Shown here: positions 40,993 through 54,169 of the stretch, piece by piece
Numbering within the stretch: the stretch's first letter is position 1
Layout: every line of letters begins with the position of its first letter
Assembly (NCBI GenBank): GCA_013365325.1
Contig: JABVXV010000201.1
Span: 51,332 to 115,331, forward strand
Source: Dipetalonema caudispina
Taxonomy: Eukaryota; Nematoda; Chromadorea; Rhabditida; Onchocercidae
Direction of reading: 5' to 3'
Length of the DNA stretch: 64,000 bases
The notes under the pieces: generated by a model
Databases searched by the model: none
Told to the model about the DNA's origin: nothing
The model's input: the letters and a program-made list of their open reading frames with translations, nothing else
Position numbers and translations under genes: made by a program

Positions 40993-41706
40993 AATTATAA
41001 AAATGTCGTCCATAGAAAAAGCATATACTACACACTAATCAAATTTTCTTGAAAATTTCTAAATTTGAAAAAAAAGGAAATTGGAAAACTGCAACTATAC
41101 ATTCTAAGGCTACTAATGTGAAGAGAGTGTAATGATCGGTGATGGCTAATGTTGTATGGGAAAAAATGGAAAGGAAAAGAAAAAAGACAAGAATTTCAAT
41201 AAAAAAAATGAAAAGAGGAGAAAATACAATGAAATATTTTCATTATATATCTCTTTTTGTTATACTTTGTTTTTGTGTTTTTTTTTGTTTTTTTTTTGTT
41301 TTTTTTTTTTTAATGAAGAAGGGATTTCTGGGATAAAATAGAGTACAAAGTAACAAAATAACAAAAGATGGAAGATAATTGTTGGGAAGAATTAGAGACA
41401 AAAGAGAAGATTTCAATTTCTCGAGAATTTGATCCGCTTGTGAAATAACAGCCGAGATATCTATCACAATCAACAACATAAATTCAGTATTAATTTCAAC
41501 CTTCCTCTACTTTAAATCAATAAATTTTTGAGGTCTCGGAAAGTCAGTGGATCGAATCTTAACGAAATAAAAAGGAAAAAGGACAGGAAAAGAAGAGAAT
41601 GAAGAAACACATCAATGAAAAGAATCAAAAATGATACAAAGAAAATGGCCAAAAAACAATTCATGTGTAGTAATTATTCACCGGATGATTCAAACCATTT
41701 ATTATT

Positions 41707-44700
41707 TTATGAGGCTGATGATGGATTACTGAGCTGAGCAAAAACCGGTAAACGTCCGGAAGATGCACATGTTACAGCGCTTTCACTTACTGTTTCCGTG
41801 ATAATTGCTTTCTTCTTTTTCTTCTCATCAATTGTTAACTCAAGCAAATCATTGAAGAGTGCTGAGTCAAGTAGTGGTTGTGGAATGAGTGGTGTCGCTC
41901 GAGTAGTGGTTGCTATTGCTGATGCTGATGGCCAATTTAAGTGATACATCTAAAATTTCCAGAAATTGAATTTTTATAATCGGAAATAAATACATTATTC
42001 ATGATTTCAAAATTAAATCTGACTGCAATTATTCATCAATCTGTTTATGACGTTTGCTGACTCTACATCTAATAATACACCAGAATGTTAGATAATCAAT
42101 GAACACAGATGATATACGAACAATCTCTAAAGTTACCAACAAGAGTATTAAAAGTTACATTCTGATACTGTGTGACTTTAACTAACCTACTCATTACACA
42201 CAATAAAAAGTTTCCATAACTTTCAGATTTTCAATTTTAAAATTAAAACTACAATTGCAGTACTGTAATCACTAAATTATATACTTCGTCGAAAGTTATC
42301 GTTCAAGATCTTAGGCTCATTAATTGTAGCACAGTAAAATGGGTGCTTTTATGGTATTCAGTGTGACCAGTAGAGCATCTACCATCTGTCATTGGTAAAG
42401 AGAGCCACAATTAAGGTCAAATAAATTAAATCCTTAATTGAACTGCAAAACTTGCATTATTGTTGAACTTGGCACCAAAAGTGCTCCAACCATTGGTGGC
42501 AACAATGGAGCCCGTATTTTCGTCGAAATCCAAACTTGGACTAGCGGAACCAATGGAGCTATCACTACTGGAACCAGCAGAACTGGGCGCTGGAGAATCG
42601 CCTGTTGAACTGCAGGATGGTTGCCAGATACCAAATGTTAGTGTTGTCGTAGCTGTTGTTGTAGTGGTTGTTATTGTTGTTGTACCGCTGCTGTCACTGC
42701 TACAACTACTACCATTGACCTTATTGTTCCCATTGCTACAAAAGATTAATTTAATGAATATTAGGAAATTATAATCGAGTATGTTGAGGAAGTTCTAAAA
42801 ACCAGTACGATATGATCAGTAAGATATACCAACATTAATTTAAGGAGAATTTCAGTTGGTTGAAAATCAAATTTGAAAATTCTTACGTTATACTTTTTTC
42901 ATAATCTTTTATATTTTGCTTATTTTTTAACATTTCTAACACTCAGTAGAGGCCTAGTTCAAATCTTTGTTTACCAATTACTTACACTTTACTTAATGTC
43001 TATATAACTGGCCGAAAGTTCTTCAGAGTTCTATTTACAAATTGCAATGCAACTTCATCCACAATCTGTACTTATTATTTGAGGAAATTCACAATTGCAC
43101 TTATTATTTGAAAATTCCCGAATTGGCGAAATAGCGTAATTCAACCTACCAATTAATTTGATTACGACGAGTTTGCAATGAAGATTGTGGTTGCTCTTCG
43201 TTATGGATGAAATTACATCTCGGTCCATATGGACAATAGCCAACTTGATGAAAAGGTTGACAGAATTCGGTCTTGTATTTAGGATGCCTAGATACTGGCC
43301 TTCTTTCCTCTTCACCATGAGCATATTGACATCTGTAGCCATCAGTAAAATTAGCGGAAATTTATTACAAAGGTTTGAACTTCAAATAAAAAATTAATCA
43401 ATTAATTTAAATTTTATACAAAACATTTCGCAATCTACACACATTTATTTTACCCTCACATCAATATATATTAATCCACCCATCTCTCTATCCTCTTCTG
43501 TTAATCTAGCACATAACCAATCATTAGGGCATGAAAATTAGATGGAACTACGAAATAAATTTATATCAGAATTCAACAACACTTTTAAATTCAATACATC
43601 AATCATCAAAAATTCAAAATTTACAACTGAGACTAGTAATCCTTCTACTTTAATAAAGCGATTAAAAAAATCAATATTTGTTCTATTTAACTATGAGAGT
43701 AAAAAAAATTCACAAATCAGTCTTCATCACTTCACCAACCCAGAAGCAAACAATGTCATTTAAATCTCCAATTTATTATAAGATTGATAACTCTCTTGAT
43801 CTTGATCATTATTATATTTTCATAACATCAACAAAAATTTCTCAAATATTATTGATAAAACTGTTTTTTTTTTTCATTGCCAATCAAAGAAGATATAGCA
43901 TCTAAATATTTTTTACTTTATTTTTTTGATAAAAATTGATAGTCGGGGAAAAAAAGAAATATGCAAGTGAAATAGCTTTCAATGCGTCATTACCACCATC
44001 ATCTTTCTTCCCTCCTTCTCCTCTCTGTCCAATAAAAGAAATTTCGATGGTATATATATATATAAGTGGAAAAAAGGTAAAAGAAGAAAAACTTCATTAA
44101 ATATGCCAGGAAAAAAAAAAAGAAAAAACTCCTTCAGAGCAGATTAACCACCATCCCTTTTAACCGGTTTTTTTTTTTCTTTTTTTTTTTGATGTGAAAA
44201 ACTTCGATGTTATTATCCATGAAGTGAATAGTAACAACAATAACAATAGTAATAATGATGACGCTAATAATAACAGTGATTCTGTGAGAAGCTCAAGAAA
44301 ACTTCTTATAGCACTGTGATATAAGCAGGACAAATTTATTTTATTATTTTATCCCAACTTCTCTTTTTCCCCTTTCTTCCTCACTTTTGATATCATTTAG
44401 GGCTTATAATAACCAGATTTTTCCCCTCCCCTCTTCTTACTACAAAATAATATCAAATTGTGGAAAACATGAAATGAGAAGGAAACATAAAACAGCAGGA
44501 ATGCCTGAAATCTTTGATCTATAATACACTAACCTATCTTCGGTAAAATCTCATCATTTTTTCCCTATTCCAGTTAAAAGCGTGACAAGGATAGAGAGTT
44601 CCCTGGAAATTTCGAAATAACTTAAAATTCTATCAATCAGTTTAACGATCAAATAAATTCCGAACAACAACTAAAATACTCGTTAACTATTTGCTACCTA

Positions 44701-47631
44701 CTACGGGTTAGTTGTTCCGCTCTTTTTGTTTATGTTATTTAAATATGATACTAAATGAATGTGTAAATGTATTGTAAAGTGGATGAATTACAAAGAAAGA
44801 AAAAAAATGAATTTAAAGAAACAACTTCACAAATAGTTTATGAAGTAACTTTTTTAGAAGATAAAAAAAATTGCTTAAGGGAAAAGGCAAGATTGCGAAT
44901 ATATATTCTCCCCGTCAATTCCCGATGCTACACAACGCTACCAATCGTATCCCACGCTAAAATTGATGAATAGAAGCATTTCGCAGTGAAAATATTGTGG
45001 GTGATTCGGAGAACAATCAATTTTACGGCGAGATTTTACAACTTGCTGTAGTTGTACCTCGCACCATATAAAACCATTTCTATACAATAGAGAAGTAGTT
45101 ACTTGTCAATATATCTCGTTACACAATGAATTTATGTATTTTACTTCCAGTTAATAATTTTGAAATTTCACAACCTACTTTTGAAAATGATTTCGTTCAA
45201 ATAATCCGTAGAATAAAAAGGGAGAAAAAATCAAAAAAGCAAAAAATTCGAAACATTTTTAACCCTAATAGGAGAACTAAGACATGGAAGCTATGATTAT
45301 TTAGTAGTTAGGTACTTTAAAGTTTTCGATTTGACAAACAAGCCAAAAGATAAATTGTCATATTCATGTTGGAATGATATTGACTCTGATAGTCGAATTA
45401 TAGGGAAAGAAAGAAAAATATCGTACCATTCATTTTTACTATTTATCATCTACAAAATCCAAATTTCCATTATCTTTTGAATCCAACAATAGAAAATTTC
45501 ATTTTAAGAGGCCTTTCATGTGAGAATTGCAGCATAAAACAAAAAGCCTTACTTTACCATCTATGGATGAAAATAAAGCTAAACCATTGTAACCTCTCTA
45601 AGCTTACATTCCATGTTAGAATGCATATCTTTTTTCAATTAAAAATAATTCAGAATTTAGTAAAATTATAAAATGTAGCTAATAATCTCTTTGTAAAAAT
45701 CAATCAGTCAATATATTCATCTTTTAGCAAAGTTTCACAATATTATTTCATAACACTTTTTCATCATTTTAATGCTATTATTACAAAGCTTTCTTTCATT
45801 CCCTCATATCATTCATTCATTCTTTTCATCTCTCATTCCTTTCTATTGGATACAATTTTAAGGTCTTTTGAATTAAATCTCATCCATACATATACATGTT
45901 CCACCATCATTCATTCGAACTGACACCAAAACAGCTGTTAATACAATGCACATTAGCGCACATTATCTATTTTAAAAGAGTAAAGGATAAAAAAGAAACC
46001 TCTCTTTTAGCTTCATCTCTTTCTCTCCCTATTTCTAATCTTTTTTATCTTCTCTAATTTAATCTCGTCAACCCTCTGCTCAACTCTTGTAATAAATTAT
46101 ACATAGGAAAAAATGGTTTCAAAAGTCAAATTTCAACTCGTTTGTTTACATTTTCTTTCGATGGCCAAAAATCAGATGAGCAATCCATAAACCTGTACTA
46201 CTATAATTTGCAAAATTCCCATTTAAACATCAATGTGCATATATATTTCTGTACATTCTCCGATTACCTTTGCTGGTTATCACTTTTTCAGGTAACTTAA
46301 ATTGTTAAATCAAAAACCCAATCAAATGTTATGGTATGAATACTAGGAAAATTTATTTATAGAAAAATTTTCATCAAATGTATTGCTCAGTCTAATATAA
46401 AAGCTTACTTATCACCATAATTGCACCGCCCGCAATCCATCCATGTTCGACATAGTTCAGTTTTATACAATTTCGAATTTTTCGGATGCGATGGCGCTAC
46501 TGTTTGCACATTCTTTCCTGAAACTTGATTCAGTTCATTCATTCTATCCATATATCTTCTTGCACTAGATTGATCAATAGCGGTTATTTCCGAAAGAAAA
46601 GAGATGATACTAAAACAGTTAACACCATTCATTTCCAAAAAATTCGTGAGAAATATAAATATATAAGAAAAGAGATTTAAAATTACAAAATGAACTTTGC
46701 AGAGAGAAATAATTCACTAGTAATTCCGTAACTGAAAAAATTCATGCAGATTGAAGCAATTTTGTGACTTGTAGAAATGAGGAAAAATATCAAGCTTAGC
46801 TTACTTCATCAAAAAAGGTTTGATTATATATGGTTCGATTCACCATTCCAGTCTTAATAAACTTTTTGTTTGGGAAGCAGTCCAGGAAGAAAAGAATTTT
46901 ACAAATGCTAATCCGGTTAACCAAATTCGAAATAGAAAATTAGGACAAGCAAAATGTTTCAGACAACAATAAATTACTCATTTTTTCTCTTTATTTTATG
47001 CTTGCTAAAAATGGTTTATTTATATCATGAACGTTTATAAGAAAGGTGAAATTGCAGTTTTAATTGATAAATTTCGAATGAGTGGTAAACATAATCCTGT
47101 TAAGATGCAAACAAAAAAAAGCAGACGAGAATTTATAGTTGTCGTGTCGCTAGAGGTCACAACAACAATCATTTCAGTCGACTAAAGGTCAACGAGCACG
47201 AACCAGATAATTAAGATTCTCACATCATGCAACAATTACAAGATATATATTTGCAATTTATCTGCTATATCAGCTAAATTTTAATTTAACAGATAACAAT
47301 GAAAGGTTTTCCAGATTTACATATATTTAACAAAGGTGACGTGACAATATCGCGTCTTCACAGTTAATTTTTAAGTCATTTTAACTTGATAAGTTTGTCA
47401 ACATAGTCAGCTCAGCTCAATAATGATCGAAAGTGAATAAATCATTCTCAAACTTCATGCTTAATATCATAACTACCGAAAATGATAGAAAGAAAGAAAA
47501 GATTCTAAACCTGAACTACATGCTGCTGGTGATGTTTTAGCTGCCGCTGTTGGAGAAGTTGAAATATCATTCATTAATTTACACGTACGGCGAATATTAT
47601 GACCAGATCGTGCTGCAGCTATTGGCGGCAT
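41707..47631 (-). CDS. Tandem CCCH zinc-finger protein, TIS11/TTP family
   Basis: An RNA-binding protein of the tristetraprolin type, which binds AU-rich 3' UTRs and recruits the CCR4-NOT deadenylase. Five exons from the 5' end: 47631-47511, 46517-46409, 43332-43150, 42735-42456, 41949-41707; 311 residues. Zinc finger 1 is C63-x8-C72-x5-C78-x3-H82 after LYKTEL; finger 2 is C101-x8-C110-x5-C116-x3-H120 after KYKTEF; the 18-residue linker is the family's usual spacing. A low-complexity S/T/N-rich region with a threonine run follows. The C-terminal [10 protein letters not shown] (about 296-305) matches the CNOT1-binding motif (RLPIF.RLS) at the end of vertebrate TTP proteins. The intron before the last exon starts with GC (AAT|GCAAGT); no good GT donor keeps the frame. 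An acceptor ...gttttacag lies 7 nt before the ATG. Which nematode CCCH paralogue this is cannot be told. Confidence 0.9.
44050..44065. repeat. TA microsatellite in CCCH gene intron 2
   Basis: A short TA run in the 3.1 kb second intron. The intron also contains several poly(T) and poly(A) tracts near 44110-44190. No exon was recognised within it. Confidence 0.8.
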
Positions 47632-47637
47632 TTAAAT

Positions 47638-47648
47638 GCTGTAAAACA
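47638..47648 (-). other. Candidate trans-splice or 5' UTR acceptor of the CCCH gene
   Basis: On the minus strand ...tttgttttacag leaves a 7-nt leader CATTTAA before the ATG. It could accept a spliced leader, or be cis-spliced to a distant 5' exon such as the candidate ending at 56096. Confidence 0.5.
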
Positions 47649-48889
47649 AAAATTATCATTATTATCATTTCGAAAATGATTCATAATTAAACATATTTTC
47701 TGAGGAAAAATTTAATTTAATATTTTTAGTATTGTTCAAATATAAAACAGTTCTATTCACGATTACTTATTACTGAGTAAAATCAATCGAAAAAAAACTA
47801 ATCTTTTTCACTTACCAAAATATTCTGCAAATTATCATGTAACTATTTCGAAAAAAAATTTGTCTATCACCAATATATTCTTTACTATTCCATCTAAATT
47901 TTATAATTCTTTTATCATTATCTCTGACTCTTTTCCCGATTTTTTCTAATTAATTTCAAAAATCAAGAATGATAATTTCTTCTCAAATTACCCATTTTAC
48001 GACCTTGTGGAACAATAATTCAGATGAGTCAAATTACTAAACCATCTATTAAACGATTGAAATAAAAAAAAAGATGAAGAAATATCCTTATCAACTTCTG
48101 ACATCGCCTTCAACTCTTCTGCTCAAGAGGCTTGATAGGCATGTAAATAATATTCTGATGCTTCACATGCCAATCACATGAAATTACCGAACATTTTTCC
48201 ACCCTTTTCTCATAACAATCAAAATGAAAATGAGGAGAATTTTTAAAAATGATATTTTATCTAACTTATCTTAATTATTACCACAAATTTTATAGCCATC
48301 CGTTCTTTATCTTTTTCGATAACATTTTTGTAAAATATTCCTTTGGTAAAATATAATAACGCTACACTCTAAATGTCACTTTAAATTTTTTTTTTTGATA
48401 TTGAAGGAAGATGAGTGGAAGGAAGGAAAGGATAGCAGGGAAAGGAAAACTTGGAAATGAAAATAACAACTAACGATACTAAATGGTAATAATAATAATA
48501 ATAACAATAAAGTAAGCATTTCATTCTATACGTAATTAAAATCTAAAACAGTTATAATCAACAATCGATCAATCAATAATTACTTTATCTTATTATCCCT
48601 ATAAGTTATATTAAGAAAAAAACTCCTCCCTCTTCTCAAATATTTCTCATATATTTATGGATTGTAGAAATAAAAGAATAGCATTACAACAAATATATAT
48701 ATATCAATCATCATATAGGAGTAACTAAGTGAGGATTTAAGAAGTATAGATGAACAAAGCGCAAAAAAAAAAAACGAAAAAAAGGAAAAAACCAGAGAAA
48801 GAAGGAAAGAGAAGACACGAAATTTTTTTAACTCTAATTAATTTTGCTAAACATTACTTGATTTTTATGAAATGATAAGGACTGAAAAT

Positions 48890-48937
48890 AGAGAGGGAGA
48901 GAGGGAGAGGGAGGGGGCGAGAGAAAGAGGGAGAAAT
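48890..48937. repeat. GA-rich purine tract
   Basis: GAGAGGGAGAG-type units over about 48 bp, all purine except one C. Confidence 0.85.
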
Positions 48938-50481
48938 GGAGATGGACTCTTGGTAACAATCAACTAAGATTTTAGGATTACAAATTGATTGAATGATTGA
49001 TATGATCAGATTGACATACCGGCAGAATTCCGTGAGATGTTCATGAATATTAAACTGTCAACAATTTTTCAACTAACAACTATTTTTCAGTTTATATAAG
49101 AAATATAATTTTATATTTGCATCACTACGGAATATTAATTTATTCCCTTCTCTCTCTTTTTTATCTACAATGCCGAAATTCTCTCCGGGATCTATGAGGA
49201 GAACAAACGAAAATTAGTAATTCCTTCATCCATCTATCCAACCTTTGCTACCTTTTCCTTCTTACATTAAATATATCGATATCATTTCCGTACAAGACAT
49301 TTAAATAATATATAAATATACTACTAATAAAAAATAATTCCAGAAATTTTCTCCTTCAAAGCAAATTAATTTCAATTACCTACTGCAAAAAAAAGATAGA
49401 AAAACTTCCACCTTAACCTCCAACTCCATACCTGAGAATACGTTAATAATGCTTGCGAAGAGAGAGGGTAAAGGAAAAATTTTTTAGTATATCGGGGAAA
49501 TTTTTCGGTTTTCTTCTTGTTGTTGATATATAAATGTATAAATGAAAAGAGGGACAAACAGGAAAGCTTTCGTCCTTTCATATACTTTCTTCCTTTTTTC
49601 TGCTTTGCTTTTGATTACTTGCGTCCGTAGTTCGTAATAAAAAATTTCTTCCATTAACCTTTGAACGATTTTTCTTTTTTTTCCGCTAAACACGTCACAA
49701 TATCATAATAAATGGCTCAATATACATATATACATAAATGCTCGATTCGAACGTCGCCGTATTTGAACGTCTTTTTTTTTCCTACAAAAAATTTTCTTTC
49801 CAAAAACTTCCACTTCACTAATCGAAAAGGAAAATTATTCCACGAAAAGCAGCAAATATGTATAAGTAAAACGTTACTTCTAATTAATGAACGTACATGA
49901 GGAAGTCGTACAAACAATACATTTTAAAAAAAACGAGAAAACAAAAGGTGAGATTTAATGAACAAACACAAAAAAAATGTTTGCCTTCAATTTGATATTT
50001 TGTATATACTATAGATTTATTCAAGCAATTAAAAAAAAAGAGAAGCAAAAGAATTATAGAGGGGAAAAAAATATGTATATATAGTTTTCGATTCGTATAA
50101 TTTATTTAAGCTTTTTTTACTTTAAATATTACCTATATCAAAAATAGTGGCAGGAAGACATGAAAGAGGAGAAAGAAAGAGTAAAAATAGAATAAACTTT
50201 CACTTTCAAATAATAGCACTCCAAATAAGCACTCTTTTTTCAGCAACTATACAAATAAAATTAAAGCGTAATTTGATGTAAATACAAAATATAGAAAAAA
50301 GAAAAACCGAATATAAGGAATATGCTAGACATTCAAATGGAATCAAACCCAATAACAAACACCAATAAGTACCAATCATTTCCGCTTCATACCAGTACTT
50401 CCAGTCAATCACAAAAATTTCATATAATTTCAACCCTCTCCACATCAATCCTTCTTTCACCACTATCACCTCTTCCTCCAG

Positions 50482-50506
50482 TTTTTTTTTTTTTTTTTTT
50501 TTTTTT
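50482..50506. repeat. Poly(T) tract
   Basis: Twenty-five consecutive T. Confidence 0.95.
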
Positions 50507-53159
50507 CCCTTCTCCCGTCACCCATATTCCACCGCCCCTTTCCGATCTCCGCCTTTAAAAGAATAAAAAAAAGAAGCGCAGAAACAAACATTTTGTCGAA
50601 TTGGTTTCTTCCGGATTACTGCATGCACTTTTATTACCAATCAACAAAAATCGGAATCAAAAAAAAAAAAAGTGATTTTGATAAAATTTTTGAAAGTGAA
50701 AGTCAATAAAAAAAAAAAAAAAAAGAAAAGCAAGCGGGATGATGACATTGACGAATAGGTAAACAGATAATATGAAAGTGAGGAAGTGCAAGATATTTAT
50801 TTAGGAATACAAAAACCTGTTCCTCAATGAAAGAAACTCTCTCTACACATGCAATGTATCACATGTGTAATGTCTACTACTATCATCACTAATAACACTG
50901 ATAGTAAGTGATAATACAATTTTTTTTCCATTTGTTTGTATGAAAGCACTGACAAGGTATATAATAATGATCATAATAATACTAATTAATGATCGTGATA
51001 GTAGTAGTAGTACAGTGTCTTACAGGCATACAATACTTATGATGATAGTTATATAATTAGTTATAATGACAATGACAGAGATGGTAGTTGTAATAAAGTT
51101 TTGACAGTAGAATTTTTCACTTATTTTGAAAATATAAAACGGTGTTGAAATAACGATAACTGATGATGAAAAGGACAGTAACAGCGATAGTGATGACAAC
51201 GATGTGATAGTGGAATATTTTTTATTTCCTTTGAAGGTACATAACACTGATAAAGGTAACGTTAGTGATAATAATAACAAGTAGCAGTAGCAATAGTCGA
51301 AGCTATGGTTGGTTACTTGCTTTGTAGTTGCAAAAAGATTTCATTTTCATAGTTTCATTTCATATTCTAAATTAATCCTACTAGTTCACCAGGAATTTAT
51401 AATTAATCCTTGCAAAAAATTTTTGAAATTACCCCAAGGTTATCACAATTAATAAATTTAAAAAGAAAGATATTTTCCACCTTCATATATTAAAATATTA
51501 CTGCACATCATATAAGAAAGCATGAATGATCAGATATTAGAAATGAAATTTGCAAATTCAGATAATAGCAGAACATTTCCGATTAACTAAAACTAAATGC
51601 ATACAAAAAATATATCTTTCTGATCATATTTGCAAACCTAAAAATTACCATCAAACACTTGTTACCTTAATTTGAAGAAAAGTTGACCGTTAAACTATCT
51701 TGCCCGTATTACCATTTCCATACCAATTACCTATCAATTGTACCGGAAGATTTATACATGCATCATTCAAGGTCGAGTTTCATAATGGTATTAATGAAAA
51801 TCTGCTTTCCGAAGATGATCGAAAAATCATACTTTTAATCTAAATATTATTCCCATTTACGGCTTTTTTCCTTCTCTTCTTTTTCAAATATTATTCAAAA
51901 TTTGGATATTATCGACTAATAAAATTAAAAAAAATATTATAAAAGAAAGAAGAATTCTACAAGTCCAATAGAAATTCTCTCTAAATTATTCTTATTAAAA
52001 ACGTTCATAATCCTTCCCTCACTAAATGAATTTCATTTCATTTCGTAATTTCTCATATGAAATAATATTATCAGCCTTTCCTTTTTCTTCTTCTTCTTGT
52101 CCTGTCCTTAAGATGATTATTCAGTTCTATGATAAGATTCATAAATAATCATTACTATCAAACAGGATCCGGTAATTGTCCTTTGATTATAAAGACTCTC
52201 CAAAAACATGATACCGTATCCTGATCCTATTACAACATGAAATTCTGATAAAGTGTGGTAGTAATATCAGATTAAATGGAACGATAAAGTGATCATGAAG
52301 CATTGTTGCTAACTCGATCAGATATAAAGGAAATGATTAGGTATGAAGGTCAAGTTAGGACTTTGTATTTTTAGAATGAAGAAGGAAATTTCTGAAATTT
52401 TACTGTTTTGATATTGAAAATGCTTCCGGATAGAACGGGGTTATATCAGATCAGGGAAATCCAATCTAATCAATCTTAGTTTCAATCTTCTATATTCCAA
52501 ACTTACTCATTTTTTTGATATTCTGTATATTAATTATCCCTTTAGAGAAATAAATTCGAATGAAATCTTAATCTCTATCTTACAAAAATATTTCGTTAAT
52601 AACAATAACTTCCACAACAGTCTAAAACCGGATACGTTTCGTACGTATCGTATACACGTGTAGGAATCATACTTCTGCGTATCAACTGCTCGAATGCTTC
52701 ATTATTTAATGATAATAGTACCAGCAAGTATAGACGTGGAAGAATCACGCCTCTAAGATCGTTTCATCTACTAGAATAAATCGTTATCATCTTATTGATA
52801 ATAGTACTAGTCTTGATATGAACTTAATACACAAATGAATGATGCATCATTCGTTTAAAAGTACTTAACTTTCATTTTCACTCCCTTATCTCTAAAAAAG
52901 TAAAATTGGGAATGAAAAGGATGAAATGAAAACAAAGTAAAAAGTAGAAGTAAAAGTACTGGAATATCTACAGAGAAAATATATTATGCATAATAAACAC
53001 AAAGAAAATTAATTCCAGCACTGTCTTGTTTATTACTTTGTTCTTTGTTTCCTTTATCCTTCTACAAGTACTGTCTTATACTCATTCTGTAAACAATAAC
53101 AACGATAAACAAACAAACAAAATAGCAAACAACAGTAGCAATACACGAATTTAAAACTA

Positions 53160-53299
53160 GAATGTGACTCGAGAGAGGAATCTGGACTTGAATGTGATTC
53201 GAGAAAGAGAGGAATCTGGACTTGAATGTGATTCGAGAAAGAGAGGAATCTGGACTTGAATGTGATTCGAGAAAGAGAGGAATCTGGACTTGAATGTGA
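53160..53299. repeat. 34-bp minisatellite
   Basis: Unit GAATGTGATTCGAGAAAGAG + AGGAATCTGGACTT. There are three identical 34-bp copies (53190-53223, 53224-53257, 53258-53291), one first copy of 30 bp with a 4-bp deletion and one substitution (53160-53189), and a partial copy GAATGTGA. Identity of the copies points to recent expansion. Confidence 0.97.
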
Positions 53300-53418
53300 G
53301 GAAAGGAAGTGAAAAAGCAAAAAAGAAAAATATGTTTCATAACATTTCAGCCTTTGTCCTTTATAAAAATCCTTTCCTTAAAAGTAAAATAAACACATAT
53401 AAGTGGTTATAAATAGGT

Positions 53419-53475
53419 ATATATATATATATCAAAAATGGGAGAGAGAGAGAGAGAGTGAGGGAGAGAGAGAAG
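53419..53475. repeat. TA then GA microsatellite
   Basis: A TATATATATATA run followed by GAGAGAGAGAGAGAG and related purine repeats. Confidence 0.9.
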
Positions 53476-54169
53476 TAGTAGTAAAATAAAGTGCAGATAA
53501 AATTGGGTAGGGTGAATAAATGGGAAAAAAGAAAGAATACGGGTAGGGTAAAGGGAGAGAGATGAAAAAAAAAAAAAACAGTGGCACATCGTTAGTTCAG
53601 AAGAAAAAATTTTGCGCCAATAAATTTTTTTTCACTCTCCCATCATCTTATAGCGCATTTGACGGATGCTAATCAGTTAGACAAAAGTAAGAAGAAAGGA
53701 ATGGAAGGAAAATTCAGGAGAGAGTGGTAGGAAGGAAAAGAGATAAGGAAATTTTAACAAAAATTTAACAAGGAGAATAATGTGGATGATTTAAGAAATC
53801 TTGAGTAAAGTTTAAGAGAGAAATGATGGATAATAATTTAAACAATATTGAAACGAATACTGTTATATTTCATTCCGAGGAATAACAGATTCTCTGAGGT
53901 CAAATTCATCTTAACGAATTTCATTAGATTAATTCATCCCAATGAATTAACAATTCATACGGAATAAAACTTAACCTTTCAAGATCACGTTTATGTTCAT
54001 TCGTTGAGTTGATGAATCTAATTTCTCTTTTATATTATAATTTCACCTCACCTCTTCACTTACCCTTGTTATGGGTATCAGGATGGAAATACCCGGAAAA
54101 TCCTATCGTAAAATAAAAATTTACGACTGCTCATAGGCCTAATCTACAGGTACACGCAGAGTTCTTATT

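Larger units (their letters stand above)
31878..41706. other. Gene-poor region between RNMT and the CCCH zinc-finger gene
   Basis: 9.8 kb between two convergent genes with no supportable exon. An AATAAA at 32497-32502 may end the RNMT transcript. The rest is AT-rich with many microsatellites and two hairpins (listed separately). The longest open frame, 35920-36264 (+), has no ATG near its start, crosses a T-run, and resembles nothing I know. Confidence 0.55.

Noticed and set aside
42460..42774. 104-codon frame (+)
   Set aside because: It is antisense to exon 4 of the CCCH gene and reflects its threonine-rich codons.
46518..46638. Coding extension upstream of CCCH exon 2 ([20 protein letters not shown])
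   Set aside because: The acceptors that would include it are in the wrong phase for exon 1; the TTTCAG at 46518 fits phase exactly. It would return only if another first exon exists.
53054..53340. Two overlapping repeat-containing frames (-)
   Set aside because: They are translations of the 34-bp minisatellite; neither has coding features outside it.
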